From: Dolomedes plantarius
Lineage: Eukaryota > Arthropoda > Arachnida > Araneae > Dolomedidae
Reading direction: 5' to 3'
DNA: 64,000 nt
Assembly: GCA_907164885.2 (NCBI GenBank)
Contig: OU015493.1
Span: 116,843,193-116,907,192, forward strand
Shown: positions 48,323 through 60,993 of the stretch, in pieces
Position numbering within the stretch: position 1 is the first letter of the stretch
How the letters are laid out: the number at the start of each line of letters is the position of its first letter
Notes under the pieces: model-generated
Database searches by the model: none
What the model was told of the DNA's origin: nothing
What the model saw: the letters and a program-made list of their open reading frames with translations, nothing else
Program-made: the position numbers and the translations under genes

Positions 48323-49132
48323 TCTCTCTCTCTCTATAAAAAAGTTCCGTGGCTGACTGACTGACTGACTGACTGATAGATAACGTACAGACCAAACCGC
48401 TGGACCTAAAGGGCTGAAATTTTGCATTTCGATTCTTCTAATGGTGTAAGGATACACTAAGAAAGATTTTTGAAAAATTCTTCTTAGATTTTTTTAAATA
48501 AAATTTTTAAGCTGTTTTAGTAACTTTTTTTAAGTTTGCATTTAAAATAATAATTTGAGGGTTATAAAATTTGTATCACGAGAATGATCCTAAAAATTAC
48601 TTTAAAATGAAATCTTTATCGAATCTTTACCTCCATTTTCTGATTTTTGGGGAATTTTTAAAGATAAATTTTTAGAATTTAATTTATTAAATGTTGATCA
48701 CGTGATTTCTTTTCTTTTTGTGATACTTTAAATTAATTTTGCATCACGTTCATAACAACGAAATAAATTGACAAAAAATATTAAAATACGGTAAAAAAAT
48801 AAAATTTAACTACTAGACTAATTAAGATGGATTTTTTTTAAGAATTTAATTCAAATTAGCATGTTTTATGGGTATTAAGCATACAAATTAATTGTATACT
48901 TTGACCGTTGTATTTAATTTGAATATTTTCTTATACATTATTTTGTCTTTAAAAATATCCGTTACGACTTTTTTTTATAAATCTATTTTTTTGTTTTTTT
49001 GGCATTAATTGCATACATTGACCGTTGTGTTTATTATAAATATATTTTTTTGTTTTTTGGCATTAATTGTATACATTGACCGTTGTATTTAATTTGAAAG
49101 TACTCCGTAGAAAAGCACGGGTATTCAGCTAG
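48323..49132 (+). mobile_element. Helitron family 1, copy 3
   Basis: It starts A|TCTCTCTCTCTCTATAAAAA and ends CACGGGTATTCAGCTAG|T. It includes CTGACTGACTGACTGACTGA and GGACCTAAAGGGCTGAAATT. A TTTGGCATTAATTGCATACA block is duplicated near the 3' end. Length 810 bp. Confidence 0.85.
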
Positions 49133-50067
49133 TAGATACATATTAATGTAAAGATTTGATTTCCGGTAATTATTTAGATTTTCCTTCTATTACTCTCGCA
49201 ATTTCTTCTAAAATTTCAGCTAAAATTTTTCTTTTTAAAATTATTTTCTTTTCTAGCCTTACATTCGAAGACATCCATTATTTGCATTTCTTTTATGATT
49301 TTATGGAGAAAAACATCTGATTCATGTAAATATAGAATTATCTTAGTATTCAAAAGTTAACGATGTTTACATTTTGTGCGAAAATTTTTAAAAAAATTGA
49401 GTGAGGATACTTTATAATGGTTCATTACACACCCCATCCTACCTAAATTTATTTCTTAATTTTTTATTTTTACTAGAAAAAGTAAGGTTGGGGTTTAAAA
49501 GATGAAAAGTAAATTCCCTGAAATTATCATTAAAAACTTAAATCAAAAACAGTAAAATCATATCATGGGTGGTTTGCGGCATCTAAAAAAATTGATCAAG
49601 TCGACATTTTGAAAGCTTAGAAGCAATTATAAAACGGAACTTTTGTGTTCTATTAGAAGTCAAGAATAATGAAAAAACAAAATGTTTTTCGTCTCGGCCT
49701 AGTAAAAATCACTATTATCATCTCAGCTTAAATAGAAGTTTAGCAAGTATAATTTATTTCAACGATGAAAACTCAAATTTTGAGATGCTTCCGTGTAAGT
49801 GTCCCAAAATATTAACTATAAATATTAACTATAGGTTTCGATCCGAATAACAAAATATCTCTTGGTGAAACCGACGAAAGAATAGATGGATTAATAGAAA
49901 ACAGTCATCTGAGGATTTAATTTTTAAAAAATTTTTATTTGTTAATTTAAAATTGATGACTCCATCATCGATATTAATCGAACATCAGGAGTCTAATTTT
50001 TGGTTCGAGATGGTGGTCAATTTTTGAATTTTTCCGGTAAATGGGAGAAATACAACAAACTATTACC
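49133..50067. other. Unassigned sequence
   Basis: No gene seen. The part around 49760-49860 (GAAAACTCAAATTTTGAGATGC) resembles 55496-55600, a weak local duplication. Confidence 0.45.
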
Positions 50068-50075
50068 AGTAAAAT

Positions 50076-50549
50076 CAGGCCTTGATTTTCCATTAGGCCC
50101 GGGCCTTGGGGCCCCCGAATGTTGGGAGCCCCCCAAAATTTTTATTTTAAGGAAAAAAAAATTCCCAATTCAATTTTTTAAAATTTTACCTTTTTTAATA
50201 GCAATTTTTTATATATCATTTCAAATTTGATTGATTGGTTTATCATATGTATAGTTATATGTATAGTTCATCATATGTATGTTATAGTGTATATAAGGGA
50301 TTAATAAGTTTTTCTGGTTGTATTGTATTGGTGTTTCAATGATGAAGTTAATATGTTGTATTGCATTTGTTGTTTGATAATGTTCTAGGCTTCTACGCTT
50401 CAAATAGCCAATTCTTGGTAAAATGGTTCCCAATGATTCATAATTATTTTTTTGTGCTTCAATTTTGGAAATTTTACGCCCATATCAGTGTTCGGGGGCC
50501 CACATTCTGAGTTGTGCCTATAGTGAAAAATTTTCTAAATTGAACCCTG
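50076..50549. mobile_element. hAT-type MITE
   Basis: CAGGCCTTGATTT on the left and the inverse of CAGGGTTCAATTT on the right. AGTAAAAT is duplicated at 50068-50075 and 50550-50557. Near both ends lies GGGGGCCC or its inverse. Confidence 0.85.
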
Positions 50550-50839
50550 AGTAAAATATTATTCTGGATAAAACAAGAGGTTTATGAGTGAGAAAGTTAA
50601 TCAGAAATTTAGCGTGTTTGCTCCCAACACGTCATAGTAAAGGAAAAAAAATCATTCCGGGAAAGTTGGTTTTAAGGTATCAGACTACCTTAAAAACGTA
50701 GATTTTGAAGAAAATTATGAAATTGTTTCTAATTTCTTTTTTTTAAGAATATAAATTTAGAAAGTATATAAAGAATAAAATTAAGAATATAATAAAATAA
50801 ATATGTATAGTAAATAAATAAATATTAAGATATATAAAA

Positions 50840-51555
50840 TCTATATGTATAAAACAGTTCCGTAACAGACTCATTCATTCACTGACTGACTGACTGACAT
50901 ACAACGCACAGACCAAACCGCTGGACCTAAAGGGCTGAAATTTTCTTCTAATAGTGTAGTGAATGATTCTTCTAATAGTGTAGGAGTACACTAAGAAAGA
51001 TTTTTCAAAAATTCTTCTTAGATTTTTTAAAATTAAATTTTTAAGCTGTTTTTAAACTTTTTTTACGTTTGCATTTAAAATAATACATTGAGGGTTATAA
51101 AATTTATATCACGAGAAAGATCATAAAAATTCCTTTAAAATGAAATTTTTTTCGAATTTTTACCTCCATTTTCTGATTTTTGGTGAATTTTTAAAGATTA
51201 ATTTTTAGAATTTAATTTATTAAATGCTGATCACGTGATTTCTTTTTCTGGTATTTTCAATAAATTTATCGTCACGTGTGTAACAACTAAATAGACAAAA
51301 AAAAATATTTTTTTCTCTTTCTAATGCAGCAGACGATTGGATATTATCCAAAAAAATGCATATCCGTTACGATTTTTTTATAAATATATATGTATATATA
51401 TATATATAGATAGATATATATTTTACATCAATTGTATACATTGATCATCGCATTTATTATAAATATATATATTTAATTTTTGGCATAAATTGCATACGTT
51501 GACCGTTGTATTTAATTTGAATGTACTCCGTAGTGAAGCGCGGGTTTTCAGCTAG
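50840..51555 (+). mobile_element. Helitron family 1, copy 4
   Basis: It starts A|TCTATATGTATAAAACAGTT and ends GAAGCGCGGGTTTTCAGCTAG|T. The interior has the GACTGACTGACTGAC block and TTGACCGTTGTATTTAATTT. A short duplication around TTCTTCTAATAGTGTAG lies near 50943-50985. Confidence 0.85.
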
Positions 51556-51941
51556 TATATATAAATAAAATAAAGAATATAATATAGAATTAAAATTTAG
51601 TTTCTAAATCTGCTTTTATTTTTTCTGTACGATCATTAGAAATGAAATGAGAGCGATTTAAAGATTAGCAGCAGTTATCAATTTCAATAGACGTAAGTCG
51701 AAAACTTTGTGTTCTCTGAAGAACTTACTTTTCATGAAAAATGTTAAAGACTATTGTCATAACTCAAAATCTAACCATGATATGTCTATGAATTTTTTCC
51801 CGTATTTTTTCATAATATTAACAATGTAATGGACAACAGATTTAGTTATAGGTATTTGTTGATTTATAACTGCATTTATAAAAATACTCCTGAGAAATTA
51901 CTAAAATTTTGTACATAATTGCATATAATGCCCTGTATTTT
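51556..51941. other. Unassigned sequence
   Basis: No feature seen. Confidence 0.4.
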
Positions 51942-52234
51942 TTAACGCACGATTACGTTCCTCCATAGCGGTCCTTCGGAAAACAAAATTTCAGACACTA
52001 GAACCGTCCGACCGTCTGTCCTCGCGAGTTATAATTTTGGCAGCGCTCCATACCCAGTCTGTATCGCTTGGAGAAGCAGTAAACAATTAAACAGAAAAGT
52101 ACCAAAATGCGTCAAAATTTTGACATACATATATGTATATATATACATACGTACATATATATAGATACATATATACATAACATATACTTACATACATATA
52201 TAAAATATATATATATATATAATTATTTATTTAT

Positions 52235-52288
<54 letters not shown>

Positions 52289-52379
52289 AATAAATATATA
52301 TATATACAAAAGAGGTAAGCAACGATAAGTAATCCTACGTTAATAACCCGCTGTAGTTTCATTAGAAGAGACTACCTGA
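51942..52379 (-). mobile_element. GTAGGATTAC-family repeat, copy 3
   Basis: The left end has TTAACGCACGATTACGTTCC and the right end GTAATCCTACGTTAATAACC, then GAAGAGACTACCTGA. The conserved core (GTTATAATTTTGGCAGCGC, AAACAGAAAAGTACCAAAAT) is followed by a TA/TACA microsatellite at 52130-52305. Confidence 0.85.
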
Positions 52380-52494
52380 ATTCTTTTTTTTTTTTAGATT
52401 TCAAGATATGGTTTAGCTTTAAGGTCATTACGCTCAGGAGGTACTTACGTACATATGACAAAATGAAATTAATGTTATATGCATGATTTTTGTT

Positions 52495-52921
<427 letters not shown>

Positions 52922-54220
52922 CATTTAAAAAATTTTTTTTTTGAGCTAGAGGCGTTTTTGTAAAAAAATGCTAAATTTCGACCATAAACTCCTCAATTTT
53001 TTAAAAAAGTTTCATAGTTATTGCCAATTTTTTTCATCATTGTCGTATTTTGGTGTTATATTTGGTGAAATATAAGACAGAAATTTTCACAAGTACAGTT
53101 TTTGAAAAAAATGTGCTTTGAATGTATTTGGATACCCTAGGAACGTAGTGGGATCCGTGACCCAAAATTCTCAAAAAAAGAAGACTTTTTTCCTTCGCTT
53201 AAAAGGGTACTTGTCCGCAAGTGTGATTTAATCCCGAACGAAAATCTTGAAGGTATCAGGGAGGGAAATAGACTCTGATGTTAGTTGAGACGAATTCATT
53301 CGACGACGCCATTCTACGTAGTCTGGATTTTGAACAAAGTGATTAAGTGAGATGGGTTGAATTACAATTAAGAATTTATGTTTTCGAAAGTGGTGGGATT
53401 ATTGTGGTGTAGTTTCATTTGAAATAACCCAGGAATTTAGAAAATTACTGAACAGAAATATATAAGTGCTCTGAAAAAAGTTATTTACAATGTTATTAAT
53501 GGGTAACTAATATTACTAAACAAGATCTTAACTTACGTTTCTTTATACGTATTTAAACGGAATCAGTGCGTATGGGACTAGGTAAAAGGGTAATTACAAA
53601 GAATGCTATGTGCGTAAAATTAAAAATAAAACCGATATAAAATGAGAAGAATTTTACCGTTAAATTCCAGTGCTTATTTTAGATGTAATTAATATGAAAT
53701 ATACTGCCAAGAGAATTGAAAATCTTTAGCAAATGCTTCCAAACACTGCTGCGTGGTCTCCTCTTAGCTACGTGTCGTTACGGCAAGTTTTGAGAGTAAG
53801 TGTAATTTATTAGTCGTAATATTTCTTTGGATGTAAACTTGGGAATTTAATAAATTAGTTTAGCTGTTCATTAAGGCTTTATTTTATAGGTTTTGAATAT
53901 AGTATCCTCACGAAAAGCTTTTATAGCACAGCATGAGAAAGAACACCTTATTTAATGCACGTATAAGTAAAAATAATAACAAGTGATTGTTGATATCACG
54001 GTCTGTGATGACATCTTGAATAACCAACTTAGTTATACTTAAATTTTTTTTAAAAAATATCTGGAAACTTTTAGAAAATAGGTCAATTTTTAAAAATAAA
54101 TTTTGCTCGTTGTAACTTATTTTTCACGTTAGACGATCTTAATAATCCAGAAAATTTGACAGATTGGGGAATGATAAAAGATAGAGGACTCGGAAAAATT
54201 AAATCTTCTACAAGTAAATC
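52922..54220. other. Unassigned sequence
   Basis: AT-rich, with no gene or repeat recognised. Confidence 0.45.
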
Positions 54221-54224
54221 TTAA

Positions 54225-54639
54225 GGCTTCTGTGTACTAACCCTGTTGGATCCCGCTCACCTCAATGTTAACCTATGGAGAAAATTTGTCCAAGGATTGC
54301 TGACTTGGATTTAAAGATTAAAAAAATTGTATTCCATAATAGAGAAAGAAATTTTACACCTTGGAACTTTTTTCGCTTTTTCAAAATGCAAATAATATTT
54401 TAAAATTTAAATTATTTGGGGGAGGGGAATATGGTATATTGGGTTTAAAACGCTCAATTCCATTGGTGGACGAAATTTATGAAATGAATCCTGTTGCAAG
54501 GTGCAGAAAAGTTCAGGCTATTTGAAAATAACATTTTTATTTGATTATCAGCATTTAATTGGCTGTTAATACCAGACAAATTTTCTCCATAGGTTAACAT
54601 TGAGGTGAGTGAATCCAATGGGATTAGTACACAGCAGCC
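54225..54639. mobile_element. TTAA-flanked MITE
   Basis: TIRs of about 65 bp: GGCTTCTGTGTACTAACCC on the left and the inverse of GGCTGCTGTGTACTAATCC on the right, both continuing to CTCACCTCAATGTTAACCTA and GGAGAAAATTTGTC. TTAA lies at both edges (54221-54224, 54640-54643). This target fits piggyBac or Kolobok superfamilies. No transposase. Confidence 0.8.
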
Positions 54640-54643
54640 TTAA

Positions 54644-55642
54644 AGGATTTGAGAGATAGGAGAGAATTACAGAATCAATCAAGGAGATTAAATATCCCAA
54701 GGAGAAGAATGATTGAGTAATACAAAATAATTATTTTTCTTCTAATTAATGTTCTTCTTTATTAATATAAATGGAAGTTCTAGGTTGACTTTCTAATAAA
54801 ATTAATTGTTCTTTTTGTAAGTATTCATATTTCCCATAAATAATAACAATTCATCGCAGTACAAATGAATTCGTCCAAATCGAAAACAAGGAAAGGAATG
54901 GTGAAATAGGAATATCATATGTAACGCTAAAATATTCAGGAATAAATTCATTGGTATCGAAAACAAGCTAATCAAAATAAGGATATCACGTGTAACTGAC
55001 AGAATCAAACAAAGATAATCAGGGATTCAGTTTCTCGTAATGTTTTGCAGACTTTAATAATTTCAGATGTTACTGATATAAGAGGGAAATATCTCCGAAC
55101 AATTGCCTACCGCATTGGAAAAAGATGTTGCAGATAAAGTGTCTTACTTTAATGAATGCTCCTGGAATCCGATATGAGCAGTAATATTTCTAAGGCGAAA
55201 ATAAAGATCAGTGGAGCGTTATTCAGTGGAGCGTTATAAGAAATTTATTGATGTCGTGTAAAAAAGGTAAGGGAATCTTTGTGTAGTAGAAAAATATTCC
55301 GCAAAGGTTGAGGGCTTGTTTGTACTTTAGAGAGGTAATATTCTTTAGATTAACAATATTGCTTCTATATCATGATGCATGGAATGCCTTTTTTTGGTAA
55401 AGGAATGTAAATGTTAGAGATTTCTTTTCAAAACTTTAAAATATAAAAATAGAACTTAAGAAAGTATGATTTATCAAGTTTAATTTATTTTCAATGACGA
55501 AAACTCAAATTTTGAGATGCTTTCGTGTAAATGTCCGAAAATATTAATTAGAATTCTATCCGAAGAAAAAAATATCTCTTGCTAAATCCGAAGAAAGCAC
55601 AGATGGATAAAAAGAAACCAGTGATCGGAGGATTTACATTTT
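54644..55642. other. Unassigned sequence
   Basis: No gene seen. About 55496-55600 weakly repeats 49760-49860. Confidence 0.45.
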
Positions 55643-56103
<461 letters not shown>

Positions 56104-56578
56104 TTTTTTTATTTTATTTATTAATTTAAAATCAATGACTCCATCGTCGATATTAATATCTATTTGAATTGATTTTTAAGACTTTTCTTCCTAATATACA
56201 TAAATGCTCTATACACAAATACATATGGAGGTTTTTCCCACTAAACAAAAGCAAAAATTTGTTATGAAACCTTTCACAAACTGAAATGGTGGAAAGCGAA
56301 GAAGCTCTTTTCATTATTTAAAAATATTCTGTTATATTCAGTCAGATAAAACTGAGCGTTCATAGACTCCAAAAATAACTTACTAAATAACGATGGTAAG
56401 ATAAAACTTAAGCAGGAATGATATTAAATGCACAGCCAGCGTATATCAAGTAGAAATATATACACAGTTTAATTTCATTTACCAAAATCAGGATGTCAAA
56501 AAAGTGACTCTGACAGGCGAATTATTTATTAGACTGAGTTATTGGAAGCTGAAGTGGTAGGAGGCAGAGAGTACATGG
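56104..56578. other. Unassigned sequence
   Basis: No feature seen. Confidence 0.4.
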
Positions 56579-56586
56579 TTATAGAT

Positions 56587-58018
56587 CAGGGGTGGCCAAA
56601 GCGCCCGCCTGTCTGATATGTAATTGGTTGGGAATTATAATGGATTTATTACTCTTTGTAAAAGTGATGATGATACTCCAAGTTTTACAAACTACCATTG
56701 CACTATCCATCAGCAGGCATTGTGCTAAAAAATATTGAATTCAGATGATGTGATGAATTTCGCATTTAAAATAGTTAATTCTATTCGTGGAAGAAGTTTG
56801 CAAAGACGCAGATTCAGAGTATTGCTAGAGGAATGTGAATCTGATTTCAGGAAACTACTATTACACACTGATGTAAGGTAGCTAAGCCGTGCTAAATTTT
56901 TAAAAAGATTCTTGGATCTTTTGCCTGACATAAAAGAATTTATAATTTATAGCAACTGTTAATACATCATATCCTCAATTGGAAGATGATAAGTGGGTGC
57001 GTGATCTTGCTTTTCTCTCTACGTTACAGGAAAGCTAAATAAATTGAATTTGCAACTTCAAGGAAAGAAAAAACATTAACTGAAATGGTTAGCGATGTTA
57101 ATTCATTAAAGGGGAAACTTATATTCGTAGAAGCACAACTGAGGAGAGGAGATTTAAAACAATTTGAAAATATGGCAGCTAAATCTACATATAAACTCAA
57201 ATGAATACGATCAATATGCTGATAAGATGTCTCTGTTACGAAATATGTTTGATAGAAGATTTAAAGATATTTCTAAAATAGAGAATATAATATTATTCAT
57301 GTCAATCCCATTCAAAGGTGAAATAGAAAATAGAAGAAATATCAATAAAATTAAAATAATTTTTTGATGTGGATCAAATGCTAGTTGAGAATGAAATCCT
57401 TAACCTAAAATGCTATGTATTTTTGAAATTAATAGCTTCGTCTCAAAATAATAATTGGAATTTACTTTTCTGAAGAAAAATATTCATGTTTATGGAGATG
57501 TGCGGCATATTTAACAACCTTTTTCGGTTCTACTTACCTCTGCGAAACAACATTTTCTACCATGAATTCAATCAAATCAAAACATTGCTCCCGTTCAATA
57601 GATGACCATTTGGTAGCATGTTTGCGAATAGCTATAAGTACATATGAGCCACAGTATGAAAAACTTGTCGAAAATATGCAATGTCATGTTTCCAGCGCGT
57701 CCGCTAATATGAAATAAAAATAATTGTGAAAATTTATTTACAGTAACATTGTTCGCATTGATAATAAGAAAATAAAAGAACGTGTTGTTTTATTTATAAA
57801 CCAATTAGTTTGTAAGAAGAAAACATTTTTTCTCTAATTAAAATAACTTGATATTAAATATAATTAGTAATATCTATGATTATTTTAAATTTAAAATAAT
57901 TTTTGACTTCAAATTTCTAATTTTCTTATGATCACTCAACATATACGATGATGGTAGACCGCCGCGTATAACTTAAATTACAGGTCCCACATAGAGGTCA
58001 AAAGTTTGGCCACTACTG
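56587..58018 (+). mobile_element. hAT element with degenerate transposase
   Basis: CAGGGGTGGCCAAAG on the left and the inverse of CAGTAGTGGCCAAAC on the right. TTATAGAT is duplicated exactly (56579-56586, 58019-58026). Length 1432 bp, so the N-terminal half of the transposase is missing. Confidence 0.9.
56699..57717 (+). pseudogene. hAT transposase C-terminal half (GTF2IRD2/ZBED-like)
   Basis: The remnants follow the usual order. CTIHQQALC (from 56699) is followed by a frameshift, then NFAFKIVNSIRGRSLQRRRF, LLEECESDFRKLLLHTDVR and SRAKFLKRFLDLLPDI. Near the end come FSTMNSIKSKHCSRSIDDHL and VACLRIAISTYEPQYEKLV, the hAT dimerisation region. The stop is at 57715-57717. Stops and shifts occur throughout. 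The family resembles hAT proteins domesticated in vertebrates as GTF2IRD2. Confidence 0.75.
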
Positions 58019-58026
58019 TTATAGAT

Positions 58027-58481
58027 GATAGAGGATGAGAGTCCCGTATTAACACCACTTTGTCGTCGGAATATACGAGCCCAAGTCACTAACGTATACT
58101 CCCTACCAGTTACAAAACATATCGTGACACATGCTTTCTCCATTTATTTTTTATTTATTATTATTACTAATAATATTATTATTATTAGTATTTATTTATT
58201 TATTTATTTTTTTTTTTGAAAAAATGAGTAAAAGTGTATTTGAATTTAAATTCGACAATTCGAATTTGGAAAATTTAACTAAGCGTTTATTCAAACAAAT
58301 TTACAATATATTACAATTAATTAATGAATAAAACTGCCACCTAACCAGCGGTCCCAATCAAAAGCTAATCTTTTACAAATTTAATTGATACACAACCAAG
58401 AGAAAATCCTTTTGAGAATTCTTTCGCTTAACATAAAATAAATCTTCTGCAAAAATGGTATGAGACAAAGTGGGGTGTATA

Positions 58482-58553
<72 letters not shown>

Positions 58554-58598
58554 TAAATATAAATATAAATATAAATATCTCTCTATATATATAGTATA
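58027..58598. other. AT-rich spacer with microsatellite
   Basis: A (TA)n tract at 58485-58549 followed by (AAATAT)n to 58577. No gene recognised. Confidence 0.6.
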
Positions 58599-58604
58599 TA
58601 CACA

Positions 58605-60032
58605 CACTCTGTCATAAAAAAATATATGCACCCAGAAGAAATAGAGCTACTATCACGAAACTTGGCAGAAATGTAGTCTGGTAAGAGATATGCAAATGAT
58701 TAAAATTTCGACGCCAATGAGACGAGGGTAAGCGTGCTATGCGCATATGAGATGCGCAGCTGGGAGAGTTTTAAAGCGTGATTGCTCTTGCCATAGGATT
58801 ATTCAAACAAATCTGTCGACTTGGATGGACGGTATTGTGACTAGAGATGACCCTGAGACGTAACGCAACTGTACGAACAATTGTCGAACTTTGAGAGGGG
58901 GCGTATAGTAGGCCTCAGAGAAGCAGGTTGGTCGAACAGGCGTATCGGCGTAACCGGCGCCACCTCGGTTGGAGCGATATGGTAGTTGCTCGGTGTTGGC
59001 AAAAATGGATCATGGAAAGGATAGTCTACCGTCGCGGAGAATCAGGGCGTCCCAGGAACATAAATACTCGCGAGGATCGCGCAATCATAAGAGCGGCCAT
59101 GTCCGCACCAACAACGTCGCTAGAATCGTTCGACGCCATTTACCACCTTCCTGACATCCGGTGGTATCAAGGGAAACCATTCGGAGACGACTGGCCGACG
59201 CAGGTATAAGGAACCGACGTCCATTAAGACGCTTACCACTGACCCCACATCATAGGAATTGTCGATTGAATTTTTGCCGACCCCGAGAAAGCTGGAGTGT
59301 GAGCGACTGGAGCCGTGTGATCTTCAGCAATGAATCCCTATTCAGTCTCAATGCTGATGACCAGCGCATACGCGTGTGGAGGCGGCCAGACCACCGGTCC
59401 GATGCGGCATTTGTTGTCGAGAGGCATACGGCGATTACACAAGGTGTGACAGTGTGGGGAGCGATTTGTTGGGACACACGATCACCTTTAGTCGTCCTTC
59501 AACGCACTTTGGTGGCACACAGTTACGTGGACGAGATTTTAACGCCAGTTGTACTGCCTAGGCCACAAAGTCGCCCATGTACCATTTATCAGCAAGACAA
59601 CGCTCGTCCACATACTGCGTGACTCTCCCAACAATGTCTTCAAGGATATGACGTAATCCCATGGCCTGCCAGGTCACCAGACCTCTCGCCAATAGAGCAC
59701 GTCTGGGACGTGCTTGGAAGGCAACTGCAGACGTCCCGGAATACTGGTGAATTAATTGACCAGTTGCAAATATTATGGCATGATCTTCCGCAGGAAGACA
59801 TAGGTGATCTCATTGATTCGATGCCACGCCGTGTTTCGGCTTTTATAGCTGTCAGAGGTGGATTTACTACTCCCTAATTTGTAACCTTTTTCATGCCATA
59901 TCTTCTTAATAAAATGGTCTGTTCTTCTGAATTTGTAATCATTCGCTTATCTCCTCATACACTACATACATGTTAAATTTCGTGATAGTAGCTCGTTTCC
60001 TTCTGGGTGCATATATTTTTTGTGATAGAGTG
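58605..60032 (+). mobile_element. Tc1-like element with TIRs of about 100 bp
   Basis: The left end (CACTCTGTCATAAAAAAATA) and right end (inverse of CACTCTATCACAAAAAATAT) stay similar for about 100 bp, with ATGCACCCAGAAG and CTACTATCACGAAA in both. TA lies at 60033-60034 and, allowing extra CA units, at 58599-58600. Confidence 0.85.
58847..59877 (+). pseudogene. Tc1/Tcb-like transposase, nearly complete
   Basis: Fragments follow the normal order: an HTH with HLGWSDMVVARCWQKWI, a linker (RGESGRPRN), a second HTH (REDRAIIRAAMSAPTTS; VSRETIRRRLADAGI) and the catalytic domain. The first catalytic site reads FSNESLF, with Asn for Asp. The second is intact (IYQQDNARPHTA, Asp). The third is in SPDLSPIEHVWD (Glu). 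The second and third are 32 codons apart, two fewer than the usual 34. A TGA follows HTA at 59620-59622. The end, ESMPRR-like DSMPRRVSAFIAVRGG, and stop at 59875 are conserved. Frameshifts near 58920 and 59140-59160. Confidence 0.85.
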
Positions 60033-60034
60033 TA

Positions 60035-60350
60035 TTTCTATTTTTATTTCACACACGAGCTCAGTAGGCCGATAAAGTATAAATATATGAATATTTGAGG
60101 CAAATCTGCCAATCGACGACATTATATACAGTGGTACCTCCGAAAAGTGGACAGTTACGGGACCAAAAATTTTGTCCGTTATTAGGAGGTGTCCGCTATC
60201 GGGGAGGACAAACTTTTTATAAATAAAGTTTTTGCACTTCTGTTTGACATTTGATTGAAAATTACGGCTGCAGTTTTAATTAAAAAGGAATGAGAGTGTT
60301 TATGAGAATGTTAGTAACCTGGTTCTTTGCACTTCCCATTTTCACAGTAA
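60035..60350. other. Spacer with a pogo-like end
   Basis: CAGTGGTACCTCCGAAAAGT at 60130, preceded by TA, looks like the end of a Tigger-type MITE (also TTATTAGGAGGTGTCCGCTA). The other end was not found; it may be cut by the Copia insertion. Confidence 0.4.
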
Positions 60351-60709
60351 TGTTGCTTCATGCTGTATGTATGACGCCACTCTGAAGGAGTGAGGTCACA
60401 ACTCCGTTTTTTCTGTTTTTATTTCTTTTTGTATCGATACTAGCTCCTTCAATCGATATGTAAAATTGTATGTAAGTACTCGGGTATAAAAGGGGAGTAC
60501 ATACTTGTAACTGGGAGCTTTAAGCTTGGAGCATTTGTTATTGCCTTGACTTTTTTTAGCTGTTTGGGTAAGTTACCCAACGCTATGTTAGTTACTATAA
60601 AATGTAATTAAACTTCTTTTATTTTTGATTCTTCGAGTCATATTTTTTTTCCTTATCAAGACTCTGCTATGTTTCACTGAGGCAGCTTTATTTGAAAGAT
60701 TATTCAACA
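60351..60709 (+). repeat. Copia 5' LTR
   Basis: It begins TGTTGCTTCATG and ends TTATTCAACA-like (ATTCAACA), with TGTTG/CAACA as short inverted ends. A TATA box (GTATAAAAGGGG) lies at about 60483. The downstream LTR is outside the window, so the pair and the target duplication (AGTAA?) cannot be checked. Confidence 0.75.
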
Positions 60710-60726
60710 TGGTTATGGGCCCAGAC
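60710..60726 (+). promoter_or_regulatory. Primer binding site (tRNA-Met fragment)
   Basis: TGGTTATGGGCCCAG directly follows the LTR. It is complementary to the anticodon arm of initiator tRNA-Met, the primer site used by Drosophila copia. Confidence 0.75.
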
Positions 60727-60993
60727 GCCTTAGCATAGCTAATCTGCTTTCGGAAAAATGACTCGAGGAAGTTTATTTTTATAAGCTGATAGAGAATGCT
60801 CAGAGGGGGGGCCTTGACACCCCAAGTATAATTGCACAATTAACTTTTGCTTCAAATGACGTTGGACTGAACTGGTTCCGGAAATTTCGTTTTCACTCTA
60901 ATTCGTCTAGTGCTCGCCTTGTGCTCATATTTTAAAACCATTGTGTGATACAATTTCATTAAATTCTTCCTGGAAGTGGTTTTGCTTTAAAGA
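60727..60993 (+). other. Copia leader
   Basis: Untranslated leader between the primer site and the gag start. No extra feature seen. Confidence 0.5.
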
